64,000 bases of DNA from Rhodeus uyekii (GCA_037043235.1 JAWRVZ010000556.1:98559-162558); one strand, 5' to 3'. Shown: positions 32,756-47,968, numbered from the stretch's first letter. The notes: generated by a model not told the origin, from the sequence alone. Translations and numbers: made by a program.

Positions 32756-33639
32756 TAGGTAAAATTACCCTGAAATAATATGAAAATAGTTTGTTTCATA
32801 GCGTTGCTTTTTTAGATAGAACTAATTTTAATGTGCATATGTGATATTATATTCCATTGCATTGGTCGAGCTAAACAATCAGTTGTGCATTGACAAATAG
32901 CATAAACGAGTTTGTTGCAATTGCATTGACGAAATTCATACATAAAAGTAATTTGTGGCATGTCATTGCTTTGTGCTCAGAACTAATTCTCATGCGCATA
33001 TGCATTATTGCTTTGCATTAGTTGAGCTAAACTATAAGTTTTGCATTGACAAATAGCATGAACTAGTTTGTTGCACTGCTTTGTGCATAGAACTAATTTG
33101 TTGCAGTGCTTTGTGCATAGAACTAATTCTTATGTGCTTATGTGATATTTCATTGCATTGAGTAAACAATTGCAACAATATGTTGTGCATTGAGAAATAA
33201 CATTAACTAATGTGTTTATTGTTTTGTGCACAGAACTAATTCTCATGTGCAATATGCATTATTGCTTTGCATTGGTGGAGCTAAACAATAAGTTGTGCAT
33301 TGACAAATAGCATGAACTAGTTTGTTGCATTGCTTTGTGCATAGAACTAGTTTGTTGCATTGCAGTGCTTTGTGCATAGAACTAATTCTTATGTGCAATT
33401 GCATTATTGCTTTGCATTGGTGGAGCTAAAAAATAAGTTGTGCATTGACAAATAGCATGAACTAGTTTGTTGCATTGCTTTGTGCATAGAACTAATGTTG
33501 CATTGCAGTGCTTTGTGCATAGAACTAATTCTTATGTGCAATTGCATTATTGCTTTGCATTGGTAGAGTTAAACAATAAGTTGTGCATTGACAAATAGCA
33601 TGAACTAGTTTGTTGCATTGCTTTATGCATAAAACTAAT

Positions 33640-36600
33640 TTGTTGCTTTGCATTACTTTGTGCATAGAACTAATTCTCATGTGCAATATCTATTATTGCT
33701 TTGCATTAGTTGAGCTAAACTATAAGTTTTGCATTGACAAATAGCATGAACTAGTTTGTTGCAATTCATTACTTTGTGCACAGAACTAATTCTTATGTTC
33801 AATTGCATTATTGCTTTGCATTGGTGGAGCTAAACAATAAGTTGTGCATTGACAAATAGCATGAACTAGTTTGTTGCATTGCTTTGTGCATAGAACTAAT
33901 TTGTTGCATTGCAGTGCTTTGTGCATAGAACTAATTCTTATGTGCAATTGCATTATTGCTTTGCATTGGTAGAGTTAAACAATAAGTTGTGCATTGACAA
34001 ATAGCATGAACTAGTTTGTTGCATTGCTTTGTGCATAGAACTAATTTGTTGCATTGCAGTGCTTTGTGCACAGAACTAATTCTTATGTGCAATATGCATT
34101 ATTGCTTTGCATTAGTTGAGCTAAACTATAAGTTTTGCATTGACAAATAGCATGAACTAGTTTGTTGCAATTCATTACTTTGTGCACAGAACTAATTCTT
34201 ATGTGCAATTGCATTATTGCTTTGCATTGGTAGAGTTAAACAATAAGTTGTGCATTGACAAATAGCATGAACTAGTTTGTTGCATTGCTTTGTGCATAGA
34301 ACTAATTTGTTGCATTGCAGTGCTTTGTGCATAGAACTAATTTGTTGCATTGCAGTGTTTTGTGCACAGAACTAATTCTTATGTGCATATGCATTATTGC
34401 TTTGCATTAGTTGAGCTAAACAATAAGTTGTGCATTAGTTGAGCTAAACAATAAGTTGTGCATTGACAAGTAGCATGAACTAGTTTGTTGCGTTGTTTTG
34501 TGCATAGAACTAATGTGTTGCATTGCTTTGTGCACAGAACTAATTCTTATGTGCATATGCATTTTTGCTTTGCATTGGAAGAGTAAACAATAAAATGTGC
34601 ATTGACAAATAGCATGAACTAGTTTGTTGCATTGCTTTATGCATAAAACTAATTTGTTGCTTTGCATTACTTTGTGCATAGAACTAATTCTCATGTGCAA
34701 TATGCATTATTGCTTTGCATTAGTTGAGCTAAACTATAAGTTTTGCATTGACAAATAGCATGAACTAGTTTGTTGCAATTCATTACTTTGTGCACAGAAC
34801 TAATTCTTATGTGCATATGCATTATTGCTTTGTATTGGTAGAGTTAAACAATAAGTTGTGCATTGACAAAAAGCATGAACTAGTTTGTTGCATTGCTTTG
34901 TGCATAGAACTAATTTGTTGCATTGCAGTGCTTTGTGCATAGAACTAATTTGTTGCATTGCAGTGTTTTGTGCACAGAACTAATTCTTATGGGCATATGC
35001 ATTATTGCTTTGCATTAGTTGAGCTAAACAATAAGTTGTGCATTGACAAATAGCATGAACTAGTTTGTTGCATTGCTTTGTGCATAGAACTAATTTGTTG
35101 CATTGCAGTGCTTTGTGCATAGAACTAATTCTTATGTGCAATTGCATTATTGCTTTGCATTGGTAGAGTTAAACAATAAGTTGTGCATTGACAAATAGCA
35201 TGAACTAGTTTGTTGCATTGCTTTGTGCATAGAACTAATTTGTTGCATTGCAGTGCTTTGTGCACAGAACTAATTCTTATGTGCAATATGCATTATTGCT
35301 TTGCATTAGTTGAGCTAAACTATAAGTTTTGCATTGACAAATAGCATGAACTAGTTTGTTGCAATTCATTACTTTGTGCACAGAACTAATTCTTATGTGC
35401 AATTGCATTATTGCTTTGCATTGGTAGAGTTAAACAATAAGTTGTGCATTGACAAGTAGCATGAACTAGTTTGTTGCGTTGTTTTGTGCATAGAACTAAT
35501 GTGTTGCATTGCTTTGTGCACAGAACTAATTCTTATGTGCATATGCATTTTTGCTTTGCATTGGAAGAGTAAACAATAAAATGTGCATTGACAAATGCAT
35601 GAACTAGTTTGTTGCATTGCTTTATGCATAAAACTAATTTGTTGCTTTGCATTACTTTGTGCATAGAACTAATTCTCATGTGCAATATGCATTATTGCTT
35701 TGCATTAGTTGAGCTAAACTATAAGTTTTGCATTGACAAATAGCATGAACTAGTTTGTTGCAATTCATTACTTTGTGCACAGAACTAATTCTTATGTGCA
35801 TATGCATTATTGCTTTGTATTGGTAGAGTTAAACAATAAGTTGTGCATTGACAAAAAGCATGAACTAGTTTGTTGCATTGCTTTGTGCATAGAACTAATT
35901 TGTTGCATTGCAGTGCTTTGTGCATAGAACTAATTTGTTGCATTGCAGTGCTTTGTGCATAGAACTAATTTGTTGCATTGCAGTGTTTTGTGCACAGAAC
36001 TAATTCTCATGTGCATATGCATTATTGCTTTGCATTAGTTGAGCTAAACAATAAGTTGTGCATTGACAAGTAGCATGAACTAGTTTGTTGCATTGCTTTA
36101 TGCATAAAACTAATTTGTTGCATTGCAGTGCTTTGTGCATAGAACTAATTCTTATGTGCAATTGCATTATTGCTTTGCATTGGTAGAGTTAAACAATAAG
36201 TTGTGCATTGACAAATAGCATGAACTAGTTTGTTGCATTGCTTTATGCATAAAACTAATTTGTTGCTTTTGCATTACTTTGTGCATAGAACTAATTCTCA
36301 TGTGCAATATCTATTATTGCTTTGCATTAGTTGAGCTAAACTATAAGTTTTGCATTGACAAATAGCATGAACTAGTTTGTTGCAATTCATTACTTTGTGC
36401 ACAGAACTAATTCTTATGTGCAATTGCATTATTGCTTTGCATTGGTAGAGTTAAACAATAAGTTGTGCATTGACAAATAGCATGAACTAGTTTGTTGCAT
36501 TGCTTTGTGCATAGAACTAATTTGTTGCATTGCAGTGCTTTTTGCATAGAACTAATTTGTTGCATTGCAGTGTTTTGTGCACAGAACTAATTCTTATGTG

Positions 36601-38853
36601 CATATGCATTATTGCTTTGCATTAGTTGAGCTAAACAATAAGTTGTGCATTGACAAGTAGCATGAACTAGTTTGTTGCATTGCTTTATGCATAAAACTAA
36701 TTTGTTGCATTGCAGTGCTTTGTGCATAGAACTAATTCTCATGTGCAATTGCATTATTGCTTTGCATTGGTAGAGCTAAACAATAAGTTGTGCATTGACA
36801 AATAGCATGAACTAGTTTGTTGCATTGCTTTGTGCATAGAACTAATTTGTTGCATTGCAGTGCTTTGTGCATAGAACTAATTCTTATGTGCAATTGCATT
36901 ATTGCTTTGCATTGGTAGAGTTAAACAATAAGTTGTGCATTGACAAATAGCATGAACTAGTTTGTTGCATTGCTTTATGCATAAAACTAATTTGTTGCTT
37001 TTGCATTACTTTGTGCATAGAACTAATTCTCATGTGCAATATCTATTATTGCTTTGCATTAGTTGAGCTAAACTATAAGTTTTGCATTGACAAATAGCAT
37101 GAACTAGTTTGTTGCAATTCATTACTTTGTGCACAGAACTAATTCTTATGTGCAATTGCATTATTGCTTTGCATTGGTAGAGTTAAACAATAAGTTGTGC
37201 ATTGACAAATAGCATGAACTAGTTTGTTGCATTGCTTTGTGCATAGAACTAATTTGTTGCATTGCAGTGCTTTGTGCATAGAACTAATTTGTTGCATTGC
37301 AGTGTTTTGTGCACAGAACTAATTCTTATGTGCATATGCATTATTACTTTGCATTGGTTGAGCTAAACAATAAGTTGTGCATTGACAAATAGCATGAACT
37401 AGTTTGTTGCATTGCATTGCACTGCATTGCATATGCACATAAGAATTAGTTCTGTGCACAAAGCAATGCAACACATTAGTTCTATGCACAAAGCAATGCA
37501 ACAAACTAGTTCATGCTACTTGTCAATGCACAACTTATTGTTTAGCTCAACCAATGCAAAGCAATAAATAGCATGAACTAGTTTGTTGCATTGCTTTGTG
37601 CATAGAACTAATTTGTTGCATTGCAGTGCTTTGTGCATATAACTAATTCTCATGTGCGATATGCATTATTGCTTTGCATTAGTTGAGCTAAACTATAAGT
37701 TGTGCATTGACAAGTAGCATGAACTAGTTTGTTGCAATTTATTACTTTGTGCAAAGAACTAATTCTTATGTGCATATGCTTTATTGCTTTGCATTGGTAG
37801 AGTTAAACAATAAGTTGTGCATTGACAAAAAGCATGAACTAGTTTGTTGCATTGCTTTGTGCATAGAACTAAATTGTTGCATTGCAGTGCTTTGTGCATA
37901 GAACTAATTCTTATGTGCAATTGCATTATTGCTTTGCATTGGTAGAGTTAAACAATAAGTTGTGCATTGACAAATAGCATGAACTAGTTTGTTGCATTGC
38001 TTTGTGCATATAACTAATTTGTTGCATTGCAGTGCTTTGTGCATAGATCTAATTCTTATGTGCAATTGCATTATTGCTTTGCATTGGTAGAGTTAAACAA
38101 TAAGTTGTGCATTGACAAATAGCATGAACTAGTTTGTTGCATTGCTTTGTGCATAGAACTAATTTGTTGCATTGCAGTGCTTTTTGCATAGAACTAATTT
38201 GTTGCATTGCAGTGTTTTGTGCACAGAACTAATTCTTATGTGCATATGCATTATTGCTTTGCATTAGTTGAGCTAAACAATAAGTTGTGCATTGACAAGT
38301 AGCATGAACTAGTTTGTTGCATTGCATTGCACTGCATTGCATATGCACATAAGAATTAGTTCTGTGCACAAAGCAATGCAACACATTAGTTCTATGCACA
38401 AAGCAATGCAACAAACTAGTTCATGCTACTTGTCAATGCACAACTTATTGTTTAGCTCAACCAATGCAAAGCAATAAATAGCATGAACTAGTTTGTTGCA
38501 TTGCTTTGTGCATAGAACTAATTTGTTGCATTGCAGTGCTTTGTGCATATAACTAATTCTCATGTGCGATATGCATTATTGCTTTGCATTAGTTGAGCTA
38601 AACTATAAGTTGTGCATTGACAAGTAGCATGAACTAGTTTGTTGCATTTTATTACTTTGTGCAAAGAACTAATTCTTATGTGCATATGCTTTATTGCTTT
38701 GCATTGGTAGAGTTAAACAATAAGTTGTGCATTGACAAAAAGCATGAACTAGTTTGTTGCATTGCTTTGTGCATAGAACTAAATTGTTGCATTGCAGTGC
38801 TTTGTGCATAGAACTAATTCTTATGTGCAATTGCATTATTGCTTTGCATTGGT
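33640..38853 (+). repeat. Higher-order satellite block, copy 1
   Basis: Reappears at 39545-44758 at a constant offset of 5905 bp. The two differ by a few substitutions and by single 145-bp monomers gained or lost at two places: copy 2 has an extra one at about 42051-42195, copy 1 an extra one near 36725-36870. These cancel, so the offset is restored. Confidence 0.85.
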
Positions 38854-39230
38854 AGAGTTAAACAATAAGTTGTGCATTGACAAATAGCATGAACTAGTTT
38901 GTTGCATTGCTTTGTGCATATAACTAATTTGTTGCATTGCAGTGCTTTGTGCATAGATCTAATTCTTATGTGCAATTGCATTATTGCTTTGCATTGGTAG
39001 AGTTAAACAATAAGTTGTGCATTGACAAATAGCATGAACTAGTTTGTTGCATTGCTTTGTGCATAGAACTAATTTGTTGCATTGCAGTGCTTTTTGCATA
39101 GAACTAATTTGTTGCATTGCAGTGTTTTGTGCACAGAACTAATTCTTATGTGCATATGCATTATTGCTTTGCATTAGTTGAGCTAAACAATAAGTTGTGC
39201 ATTGACAAGTAGCATGAACTAGTTTGTTGC
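37320..39230 (+). repeat. 910-bp tandem duplication with two inverted monomers
   Basis: Two 910-bp units, each containing one satellite monomer in reverse (about 37420-37567 and 38330-38477) next to a forward monomer, which makes an inverted repeat with arms of roughly 85 bp. Both are copied in the second higher-order block (43325-43472 and 44235-44382). Confidence 0.85.
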
Positions 39231-39544
39231 ATTGCTTTATGCATAAAACTAATTTGTTGCATTGCAGTGCTTTGTGCATAGAACTAATTCTGATGTGCAA
39301 TTGCATTATTGCTTTGCATTGGTAGAGCTAAACAATAAGTTGTGCATTGACAAATAGCATGAACTAGTTTGTTGCATTGCTTTGTGCATAGAACTAATTT
39401 GTTGCATTGCAGTGCTTTGTGCATAGAACTAATTCTTATGTGCAATTGCATTATTGCTTTGCATTGGTAGAGTTAAACAATAAGTTGTGCATTGACAAAT
39501 AGCATGAACTAGTTTGTTGCATTGCTTTATGCATAAAACTAATT

Positions 39545-42500
39545 TGTTGCTTTTGCATTACTTTGTGCATAGAACTAATTCTCATGTGCAATATCTATTA
39601 TTGCTTTGCATTAGTTGAGCTAAACTATAAGTTTTGCATTGACAAATAGCATGAACTAGTTTGTTGCAATTCATTACTTTGTGCACAGAACTAATTCTTA
39701 TGTTCAATTGCATTATTGCTTTGCATTGGTGGAGCTAAACAATAAGTTGTGCATTGACAAATAGCATGAACTAGTTTGTTGCATTGCTTTGTGCATAGAA
39801 CTAATTTGTTGCATTGCAGTGCTTTGTGCATAGAACTAATTCTTATGTGCAATTGCATTATTGCTTTGCATTGGTAGAGTTAAACAATAAGTTGTGCATT
39901 GACAAATAGCATGAACTAGTTTGTTGCATTGCTTTGTGCATAGAACTAATTTGTTGCATTGCAGTGCTTTGTGCACAGAACTAATTCTTATGTGCAATAT
40001 GCATTATTGCTTTGCATTAGTTGAGCTAAACTATAAGTTTTGCATTGACAAATAGCATGAACTAGTTTGTTGCAATTCATTACTTTGTGCACAGAACTAA
40101 TTCTTATGTGCAATTGCATTATTGCTTTGCATTGGTAGAGTTAAACAATAAGTTGTGCATTGACAAATAGCATGAACTAGTTTGTTGCATTGCTTTGTGC
40201 ATAGAACTAATTTGTTGCATTGCAGTGCTTTGTGCATAGAACTAATTTGTTGCATTGCAGTGTTTTGTGCACAGAACTAATTCTTATGTGCATATGCATT
40301 ATTGCTTTGCATTAGTTGAGCTAAACAATAAGTTGTGCATTAGTTGAGCTAAACAATAAGTTGTGCATTGACAAGTAGCATGAACTAGTTTGTTGCGTTG
40401 TTTTGTGCATAGAACTAATGTGTTGCATTGCTTTGTGCACAGAACTAATTCTTATGTGCATATGCATTTTTGCTTTGCATTGGAAGAGTAAACAATAAAA
40501 TGTGCATTGACAAATAGCATGAACTAGTTTGTTGCATTGCTTTATGCATAAAACTAATTTGTTGCTTTGCATTACTTTGTGCATAGAACTAATTCTCATG
40601 TGCAATATGCATTATTGCTTTGCATTAGTTTAGCTAAACTATAAGTTTTGCATTGACAAATAGCATGAACTAGTTTGTTGCAATTCATTACTTTGTGCAC
40701 AGAACTAATTCTTATGTGCATATGCATTATTGCTTTGTATTGGTAGAGTTAAACAATAAGTTGTGCATTGACAAAAAGCATGAACTAGTTTGTTGCATTG
40801 CTTTGTGCATAGAACTAATTTGTTGCATTGCAGTGCTTTGTGCATAGAACTAATTTGTTGCATTGCAGTGTTTTGTGCACAGAACTAATTCTTATGGGCA
40901 TATGCATTATTGCTTTGCATTAGTTGAGCTAAACAATAAGTTGTGCATTGACAAATAGCATGAACTAGTTTGTTGCATTGCTTTGTGCATAGAACTAATT
41001 TGTTGCATTGCAGTGCTTTGTGCATAGAACTAATTCTTATGTGCAATTGCATTATTGCTTTGCATTGGTAGAGTTAAACAATAAGTTGTGCATTGACAAA
41101 TAGCATGAACTAGTTTGTTGCATTGCTTTGTGCATAGAACTAATTTGTTGCATTGCAGTGCTTTGTGCACAGAACTAATTCTTATGTGCAATATGCATTA
41201 TTGCTTTGCATTAGTTGAGCTAAACTATAAGTTTTGCATTGACAAATAGCATGAACTAGTTTGTTGCAATTCATTACTTTGTGCACAGAACTAATTCTTA
41301 TGTGCAATTGCATTATTGCTTTGCATTGGTAGAGTTAAACAATAAGTTGTGCATTGACAAGTAGCATGAACTAGTTTGTTGCGTTGTTTTGTGCATAGAA
41401 CTAATGTGTTGCATTGCTTTGTGCACAGAACTAATTCTTATGTGCATATGCATTTTTGCTTTGCATTGGAAGAGTAAACAATAAAATGTGCATTGACAAA
41501 TGCATGAACTAGTTTGTTGCATTGCTTTATGCATAAAACTAATTTGTTGCTTTGCATTACTTCGTGCATAGAACTAATTCTCATGTGCAATATGCATTAT
41601 TGCTTTGCATTAGTTGAGCTAAACTATAAGTTTTGCATTGACAAATAGCATGAACTAGTTTGTTGCAATTCATTACTTTGTGCACAGAACTAATTCTTAT
41701 GTGCATATGCATTATTGCTTTGTATTGGTAGAGTTAAACAATAAGTTGTGCATTGACAAAAAGCATGAACTAGTTTGTTGCATTGCTTTGTGCATAGAAC
41801 TAATTTGTTGCATTGCAGTGCTTTGTGCATAGAACTAATTTGTTGCATTGCAGTGCTTTGTGCATAGAACTAATTTGTTGCATTGCAGTGTTTTGTGCAC
41901 AGAACTAATTCTTATGTGCATATGCATTATTGCTTTGCATTAGTTGAGCTAAACAATAAGTTGTGCATTGACAAGTAGCATGAACTAGTTTGTTGCATTG
42001 CTTTATGCATAAAACTAATTTGTTGCATTGCAGTGCTTTGTGCATAGAACTAATTCTCATGTGCAATTGCATTATTGCTTTGCATTGGTAGAGTTAAACA
42101 ATAAGTTGTGCATTGACAAATAGCATGAACTAGTTTGTTGCATTGCTTTGTGCATAGAACTAATTTGTTGCATTGCAGTGCTTTGTGCATAGAACTAATT
42201 CTTATGTGCAATTGCATTATTGCTTTGCATTGGTAGAGTTAAACAATAAGTTGTGCATTGACAAATAGCATGAACTAGTTTGTTGCATTGCTTTATGCAT
42301 AAAACTAATTTGTTGCTTTTGCATTACTTTGTGCATAGAACTAATTCTCATGTGCAATATCTATTATTGCTTTGCATTAGTTGAGCTAAACTATAAGTTT
42401 TGCATTGACAAATAGCATGAACTAGTTTGTTGCAATTCATTACTTTGTGCACAGAACTAATTCTTATGTGCAATTGCATTATTGCTTTGCATTGGTAGAG

Positions 42501-44758
42501 TTAAACAATAAGTTGTGCATTGACAAATAGCATGAACTAGTTTGTTGCATTGCTTTGTGCATAGAACTAATTTGTTGCATTGCAGTGCTTTTTGCATAGA
42601 ACTAATTTGTTGCATTGCAGTGTTTTGTGCACAGAACTAATTCTTATGTGCATATGCATTATTGCTTTGCATTAGTTGAGCTAAACAATAAGTTGTGCAT
42701 TGACAAGTAGCATGAACTAGTTTGTTGCATTGCTTTATGCATAGAACTAATTTGTTGCATTGCAGTGCTTTGTGCATAGAACTAATTCTTATGTGCAATT
42801 GCATTATTGCTTTGCATTGGTAGAGTTAAACAATAAGTTGTGCATTGACAAATAGCATGAACTAGTTTGTTGCATTGCTTTATGCATAAAACTAATTTGT
42901 TGCTTTTGCATTACTTTGTGCATAGAACTAATTCTCATGTGCAATATCTATTATTGCTTTGCATTAGTTGAGCTAAACTATAAGTTTTGCATTGACAAAT
43001 AGCATGAACTAGTTTGTTGCAATTCATTACTTTGTGCACAGAACTAATTCTTATGTGCAATTGCATTATTGCTTTGCATTGGTAGAGTTAAACAATAAGT
43101 TGTGCATTGACAAATAGCATGAACTAGTTTGTTGCATTGCTTTGTGCATAGAACTAATTTGTTGCATTGCAGTGCTTTGTGCATAGAACTAATTTGTTGC
43201 ATTGCAGTGTTTTGTGCACAGAACTAATTCTTATGTGCATATGCATTATTACTTTGCATTGGTTGAGCTAAACAATAAGTTGTGCATTGACAAATAGCAT
43301 GAACTAGTTTGTTGCATTGCATTGCACTGCATTGCATATGCACATAAGAATTAGTTCTGTGCACAAAGCAATGCAACACATTAGTTCTATGCACAAAGCA
43401 ATGCAACAAACTAGTTCATGCTACTTGTCAATGCACAACTTATTGTTTAGCTCAACCAATGCAAAGCAATAAATAGCATGAACTAGTTTGTTGCATTGCT
43501 TTGTGCATAGAACTAATTTGTTGCATTGCAGTGCTTTGTGCATATAACTAATTCTCATGTGCGATATGCATTATTGCTTTGCATTAGTTGAGCTAAACTA
43601 TAAGTTGTGCATTGACAAGTAGCATGAACTAGTTTGTTGCAATTTATTACTTTGTGCAAAGAACTAATTCTTATGTGCATATGCTTTATTGCTTTGCATT
43701 GGTAGAGTTAAACAATAAGTTGTGCATTGACAAAAAGCATGAACTAGTTTGTTGCATTGCTTTGTGCATAGAACTAAATTGTTGCATTGCAGTGCTTTGT
43801 GCATAGAACTAATTCTTATGTGCAATTGCATTATTGCTTTGCATTGGTAGAGTTAAACAATAAGTTGTGCATTGACAAATAGCATGAACTAGTTTGTTGC
43901 ATTGCTTTGTGCATATAACTAATTTGTTGCATTGCAGTGCTTTGTGCATAGATCTAATTCTTATGTGCAATTGCATTATTGCTTTGCATTGGTAGAGTTA
44001 AACAATAAGTTGTGCATTGACAAATAGCATGAACTAGTTTGTTGCATTGCTTTGTGCATAGAACTAATTTGTTGCATTGCAGTGCTTTTTGCATAGAACT
44101 AATTTGTTGCATTGCAGTGTTTTGTGCACAGAACTAATTCTTATGTGCATATGCATTATTGCTTTGCATTAGTTGAGCTAAACAATAAGTTGTGCATTGA
44201 CAAGTAGCATGAACTAGTTTGTTGCATTGCATTGCACTGCATTGCATATGCACATAAGAATTAGTTCTGTGCACAAAGCAATGCAACACATTAGTTCTAT
44301 GCACAAAGCAATGCAACAAACTAGTTCATGCTACTTGTCAATGCACAACTTATTGTTTAGCTCAACCAATGCAAAGCAATAAATAGCATGAACTAGTTTG
44401 TTGCATTGCTTTGTGCATAGAACTAATTTGTTGCATTGCAGTGCTTTGTGCATATAACTAATTCTCATGTGCGATATGCATTATTGCTTTGCATTAGTTG
44501 AGCTAAACTATAAGTTGTGCATTGACAAGTAGCATGAACTAGTTTGTTGCATTTTATTACTTTGTGCAAAGAACTAATTCTTATGTGCATATGCTTTATT
44601 GCTTTGCATTGGTAGAGTTAAACAATAAGTTGTGCATTGACAAAAAGCATGAACTAGTTTGTTGCATTGCTTTGTGCATAGAACTAAATTGTTGCATTGC
44701 AGTGCTTTGTGCATAGAACTAATTCTTATGTGCAATTGCATTATTGCTTTGCATTAGT
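39545..44758 (+). repeat. Higher-order satellite block, copy 2
   Basis: Partner of 33640-38853. Homology ends at 44758, where the following monomer carries a different variant (TTAGTTGAGCTAAAC instead of TTGGTAGAGTTAAAC). Confidence 0.85.
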
Positions 44759-47700
44759 TGAGCTAAACAATAAGTTGTGCATTGACAAATAGCATGAACT
44801 AGATTGTTGCATTGCTTTGTGCATAGAACTAATTTGTTGCATTGCAGTGCTTTGTGCATAGAACTATTTCTTATGTGCAATTGCATTATTGCTTTGCATT
44901 GGTAGAGTTAAACAATAAGTTGTGCATTGACAAATAGCATGAACTAGTTTGTTGCATTGCTTTATGCATAAAACTAATTTGTTGCAATTCATTACTTTGT
45001 GCACAGAACTAATTCTCATGTGCAATTGCATTATTGCTTTGCATTGGTAGAGTTAAACAATAAGTTGTGCATTGACAAATAGCATGAACTAGTTTGTTGC
45101 ATTGCTTTATGCATAAAACTAATTTGTTGCTTTGCATTACTTTGTGCATAGAACTAATTCTCATGTGCAATATCTATTATTGCTTTGCATTAGTTGAGCT
45201 AAACTATAAGTTGTGCATTGACAAATAGCATGAACTAGTTTGTTGCATTGCTTTGTGCATAGAACTAATTTGTTGCATTGCAGTGCTTTGTGCACAGAAC
45301 TAATTCTTATGTGCAATATGCATTATTGATTTGCATTAGTTGAGCTAAACTATAAGTTGTGCATTGACAAGTAGCATGAACTAGTTTGTTGCATTGCTTT
45401 ATGCATAAAACTAATTTGTTGCATTGCAGTGCTTTGTGCATAGAACTAATTCTCATGTGCAATTGCATTATTGCTTTGCATTGGTAGAGTTAAACAATAA
45501 GTTGTGCATTGACAAATAGCATGAACTAGTTTGTTGCATTGCTTTGTGCATAGAACTAATTTGTTGCATTGCAGTGCTTTGTGCATAGAACTAATTCTTA
45601 TGTGCAATTGCATTATTGCTTTGCATTGGTAGAGTTAAACAATAAGTTGTGCATTGACAAATAGCATGAACTAGTTTGTTGCATTGCTTTGTGCATAGAA
45701 CTAATTTGTTGCATTGCAGTGCTTTGTGCATATAACTAATTCTCATGTGCGATATGCATTATTGCTTTGCATTAGTTGAGCTAAACTATAAGTTGTGCAT
45801 TGACAAGTAGCATGAACTAGTTTGTTGCAATTTATTACTTTGTGCAAAGAACTAATTCTTATGTGCATATGCTTTATTGCTTTGCATTGGTAGAGTTAAA
45901 CAATAAGTTGTGCATTGACAAAAAGCATGAACTAGTTTGTTGCATTGCTTTGTGCATAGAACTAAATTGTTGCATTGCAGTGCTTTGTGCATAGAACTAA
46001 TTCTTATGTGCAATTGCATTATTGCTTTGCATTGGTAGAGTTAAACAATAAGTTGTGCATTGACAAATAGCATGAACTAGTTTGTTGCATTGCTTTGTGC
46101 ATAGAACTAATTTGTTGCATTGCAGTGCTTTGTGCATAGAACTAATTTGTTGCATTGCAGTGTTTTGTGCACAGAACTAATTCTTATGTGCATATGCATT
46201 ATTGCTTTGCATTAGTTGAGCTAAACAATAAGTTGTGCATTGACAAATAGCATGAACTAGATTGTTGCATTGCTTTGTGCATAGAACTAATTTGTTGCAT
46301 TGCAGTGCTTTGTGCATAGAACTATTTCTTATGTGCAATTGCATTATTGCTTTGCATTGGTAGAGTTAAACAATAAGTTGTGCATTGACAAATAGCATGA
46401 ACTAGTTTGTTGCATTGCTTTATGCATAAAACTAATTTGTTGCTTTGCATTACTTTGTGCATAGAACTAATTCTCATGTGCAATATCTATTATTGCTTTG
46501 CATTAGTTGAGCTAAACTATAAGTTTTGCATTGACAAATAGCATGAACTAGTTTGTTGCAATTCATTACTTTGTGCACAGAACTAATTCTTATGTTCAAT
46601 TGCATTATTGCTTTGCATTGGTAGAGTTAAACAATAAGTTGTGCATTGACAAATAGCATGAACTAGTTTGTTGCATTGCTTTATGCATAAAACTAATTTG
46701 TTGCTTTGCATTACTTTGTGCATAGAACTAATTCTCATGTGCAATATCTATTATTGCTTTGCATTAGTTGAGCTAAACTATAAGTTGTGCATTGACAAAT
46801 AGCATGAACTAGTTTGTTGCATTGCTTTGTGCATAGAACTAATTTGTTGCATTGCAGTGCTTTGTGCACAGAACTAATTCTTATGTGCAATATGCATTAT
46901 TGATTTGCATTAGTTGAGCTAAACTATAAGTTGTGCATTGACAAGTAGCATGAACTAGTTTGTTGCATTGCTTTATGCATAAAACTAATTTGTTGCATTG
47001 CAGTGCTTTGTGCATAGAACTAATTCTCATGTGCAATTGCATTATTGCTTTGCATTGGTAGAGTTAAACAATAAGTTGTGCATTGACAAATAGCATGAAC
47101 TAGTTTGTTGCATTGCTTTGTGCATAGAACTAATTTGTTGCATTGCAGTGCTTTGTGCATAGAACTAATTCTTATGTGCAATTGCATTATTGCTTTGCAT
47201 TGGTAGAGTTAAACAATAAGTTGTGCATTGACAAAAAGCATGAACTAGTTTGTTGCATTGCTTTGTGCATAGAACTAAATTGTTGCATTGCAGTGCTTTG
47301 TGCATAGAACTAATTCTTATGTGCAATTGCATTATTGCTTTGCATTGGTAGAGTTAAACAATAAGTTGTGCATTGACAAATAGCATGAACTAGTTTGTTG
47401 CATTGCTTTATGCATAAAACTAATTTGTTGCTTTTGCATTACTTTGTGCATAGAACTAATTCTCATGTGCAATATCTATTATTGCTTTGCATTAGTTGAG
47501 CTAAACTATAAGTTTTGCATTGACAAATAGCATGAACTAGTTTGTTGCAATTCATTACTTTGTGCACAGAACTAATTCTTATGTGCAATTGCATTATTGC
47601 TTTGCATTGGTAGAGTTAAACAATAAGTTGTGCATTGACAAATAGCATGAACTAGTTTGTTGCATTGCTTTGTGCATAGAACTAATTTGTTGCATTGCAG

Positions 47701-47855
47701 TGCTTTGTGCATAGAACTAATTTGTTGCATTGCAGTGTTTTGTGCACAGAACTAATTCTTATGTGCATATGCATTATTACTTTGCATTGGTTGAGCTAAA
47801 CAATAAGTTGTGCATTGACAAATAGCATGAACTAGTTTGTTGCATTGCATTGCAC

Positions 47856-47968
47856 TGCATTGCATATGCACATAAGAATTAGTTCTGTGCACAAAGCAAT
47901 GCAACAAACTAGTTCATGCTACTTGTCAATGCACAACTTATTGTTTAGCTCAACCAATGCAAAGCAAT
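47856..47968 (-). repeat. Fifth inverted satellite monomer, shortened
   Basis: Same junction as the other four but lacking about 30 bp (one ACACATTAGTTCTATGCACA sub-unit), so it is a diverged member of that set. Confidence 0.8.

Larger units (their letters stand above)
25236..33020 (+). repeat. IR-B left arm (giant inverted repeat)
   Basis: Mirrors 57110-64000. Paired coordinates sum to 90179-90180 at 27.7-30.5 kb and 90152-90153 at 31-33 kb; the step is a 27-bp duplication in the right arm. Outside 26.4 kb the sum falls to about 89236 because the left arm carries the 1-kb TIR element. Order from outside inward: membrane ORF, hAT-1, repeat-unit blocks, a unique block, two SINEs, hAT-2, duplicated AT-rich block, satellite edge. 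The true outer limit lies beyond the window on the right arm. Confidence 0.88.
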
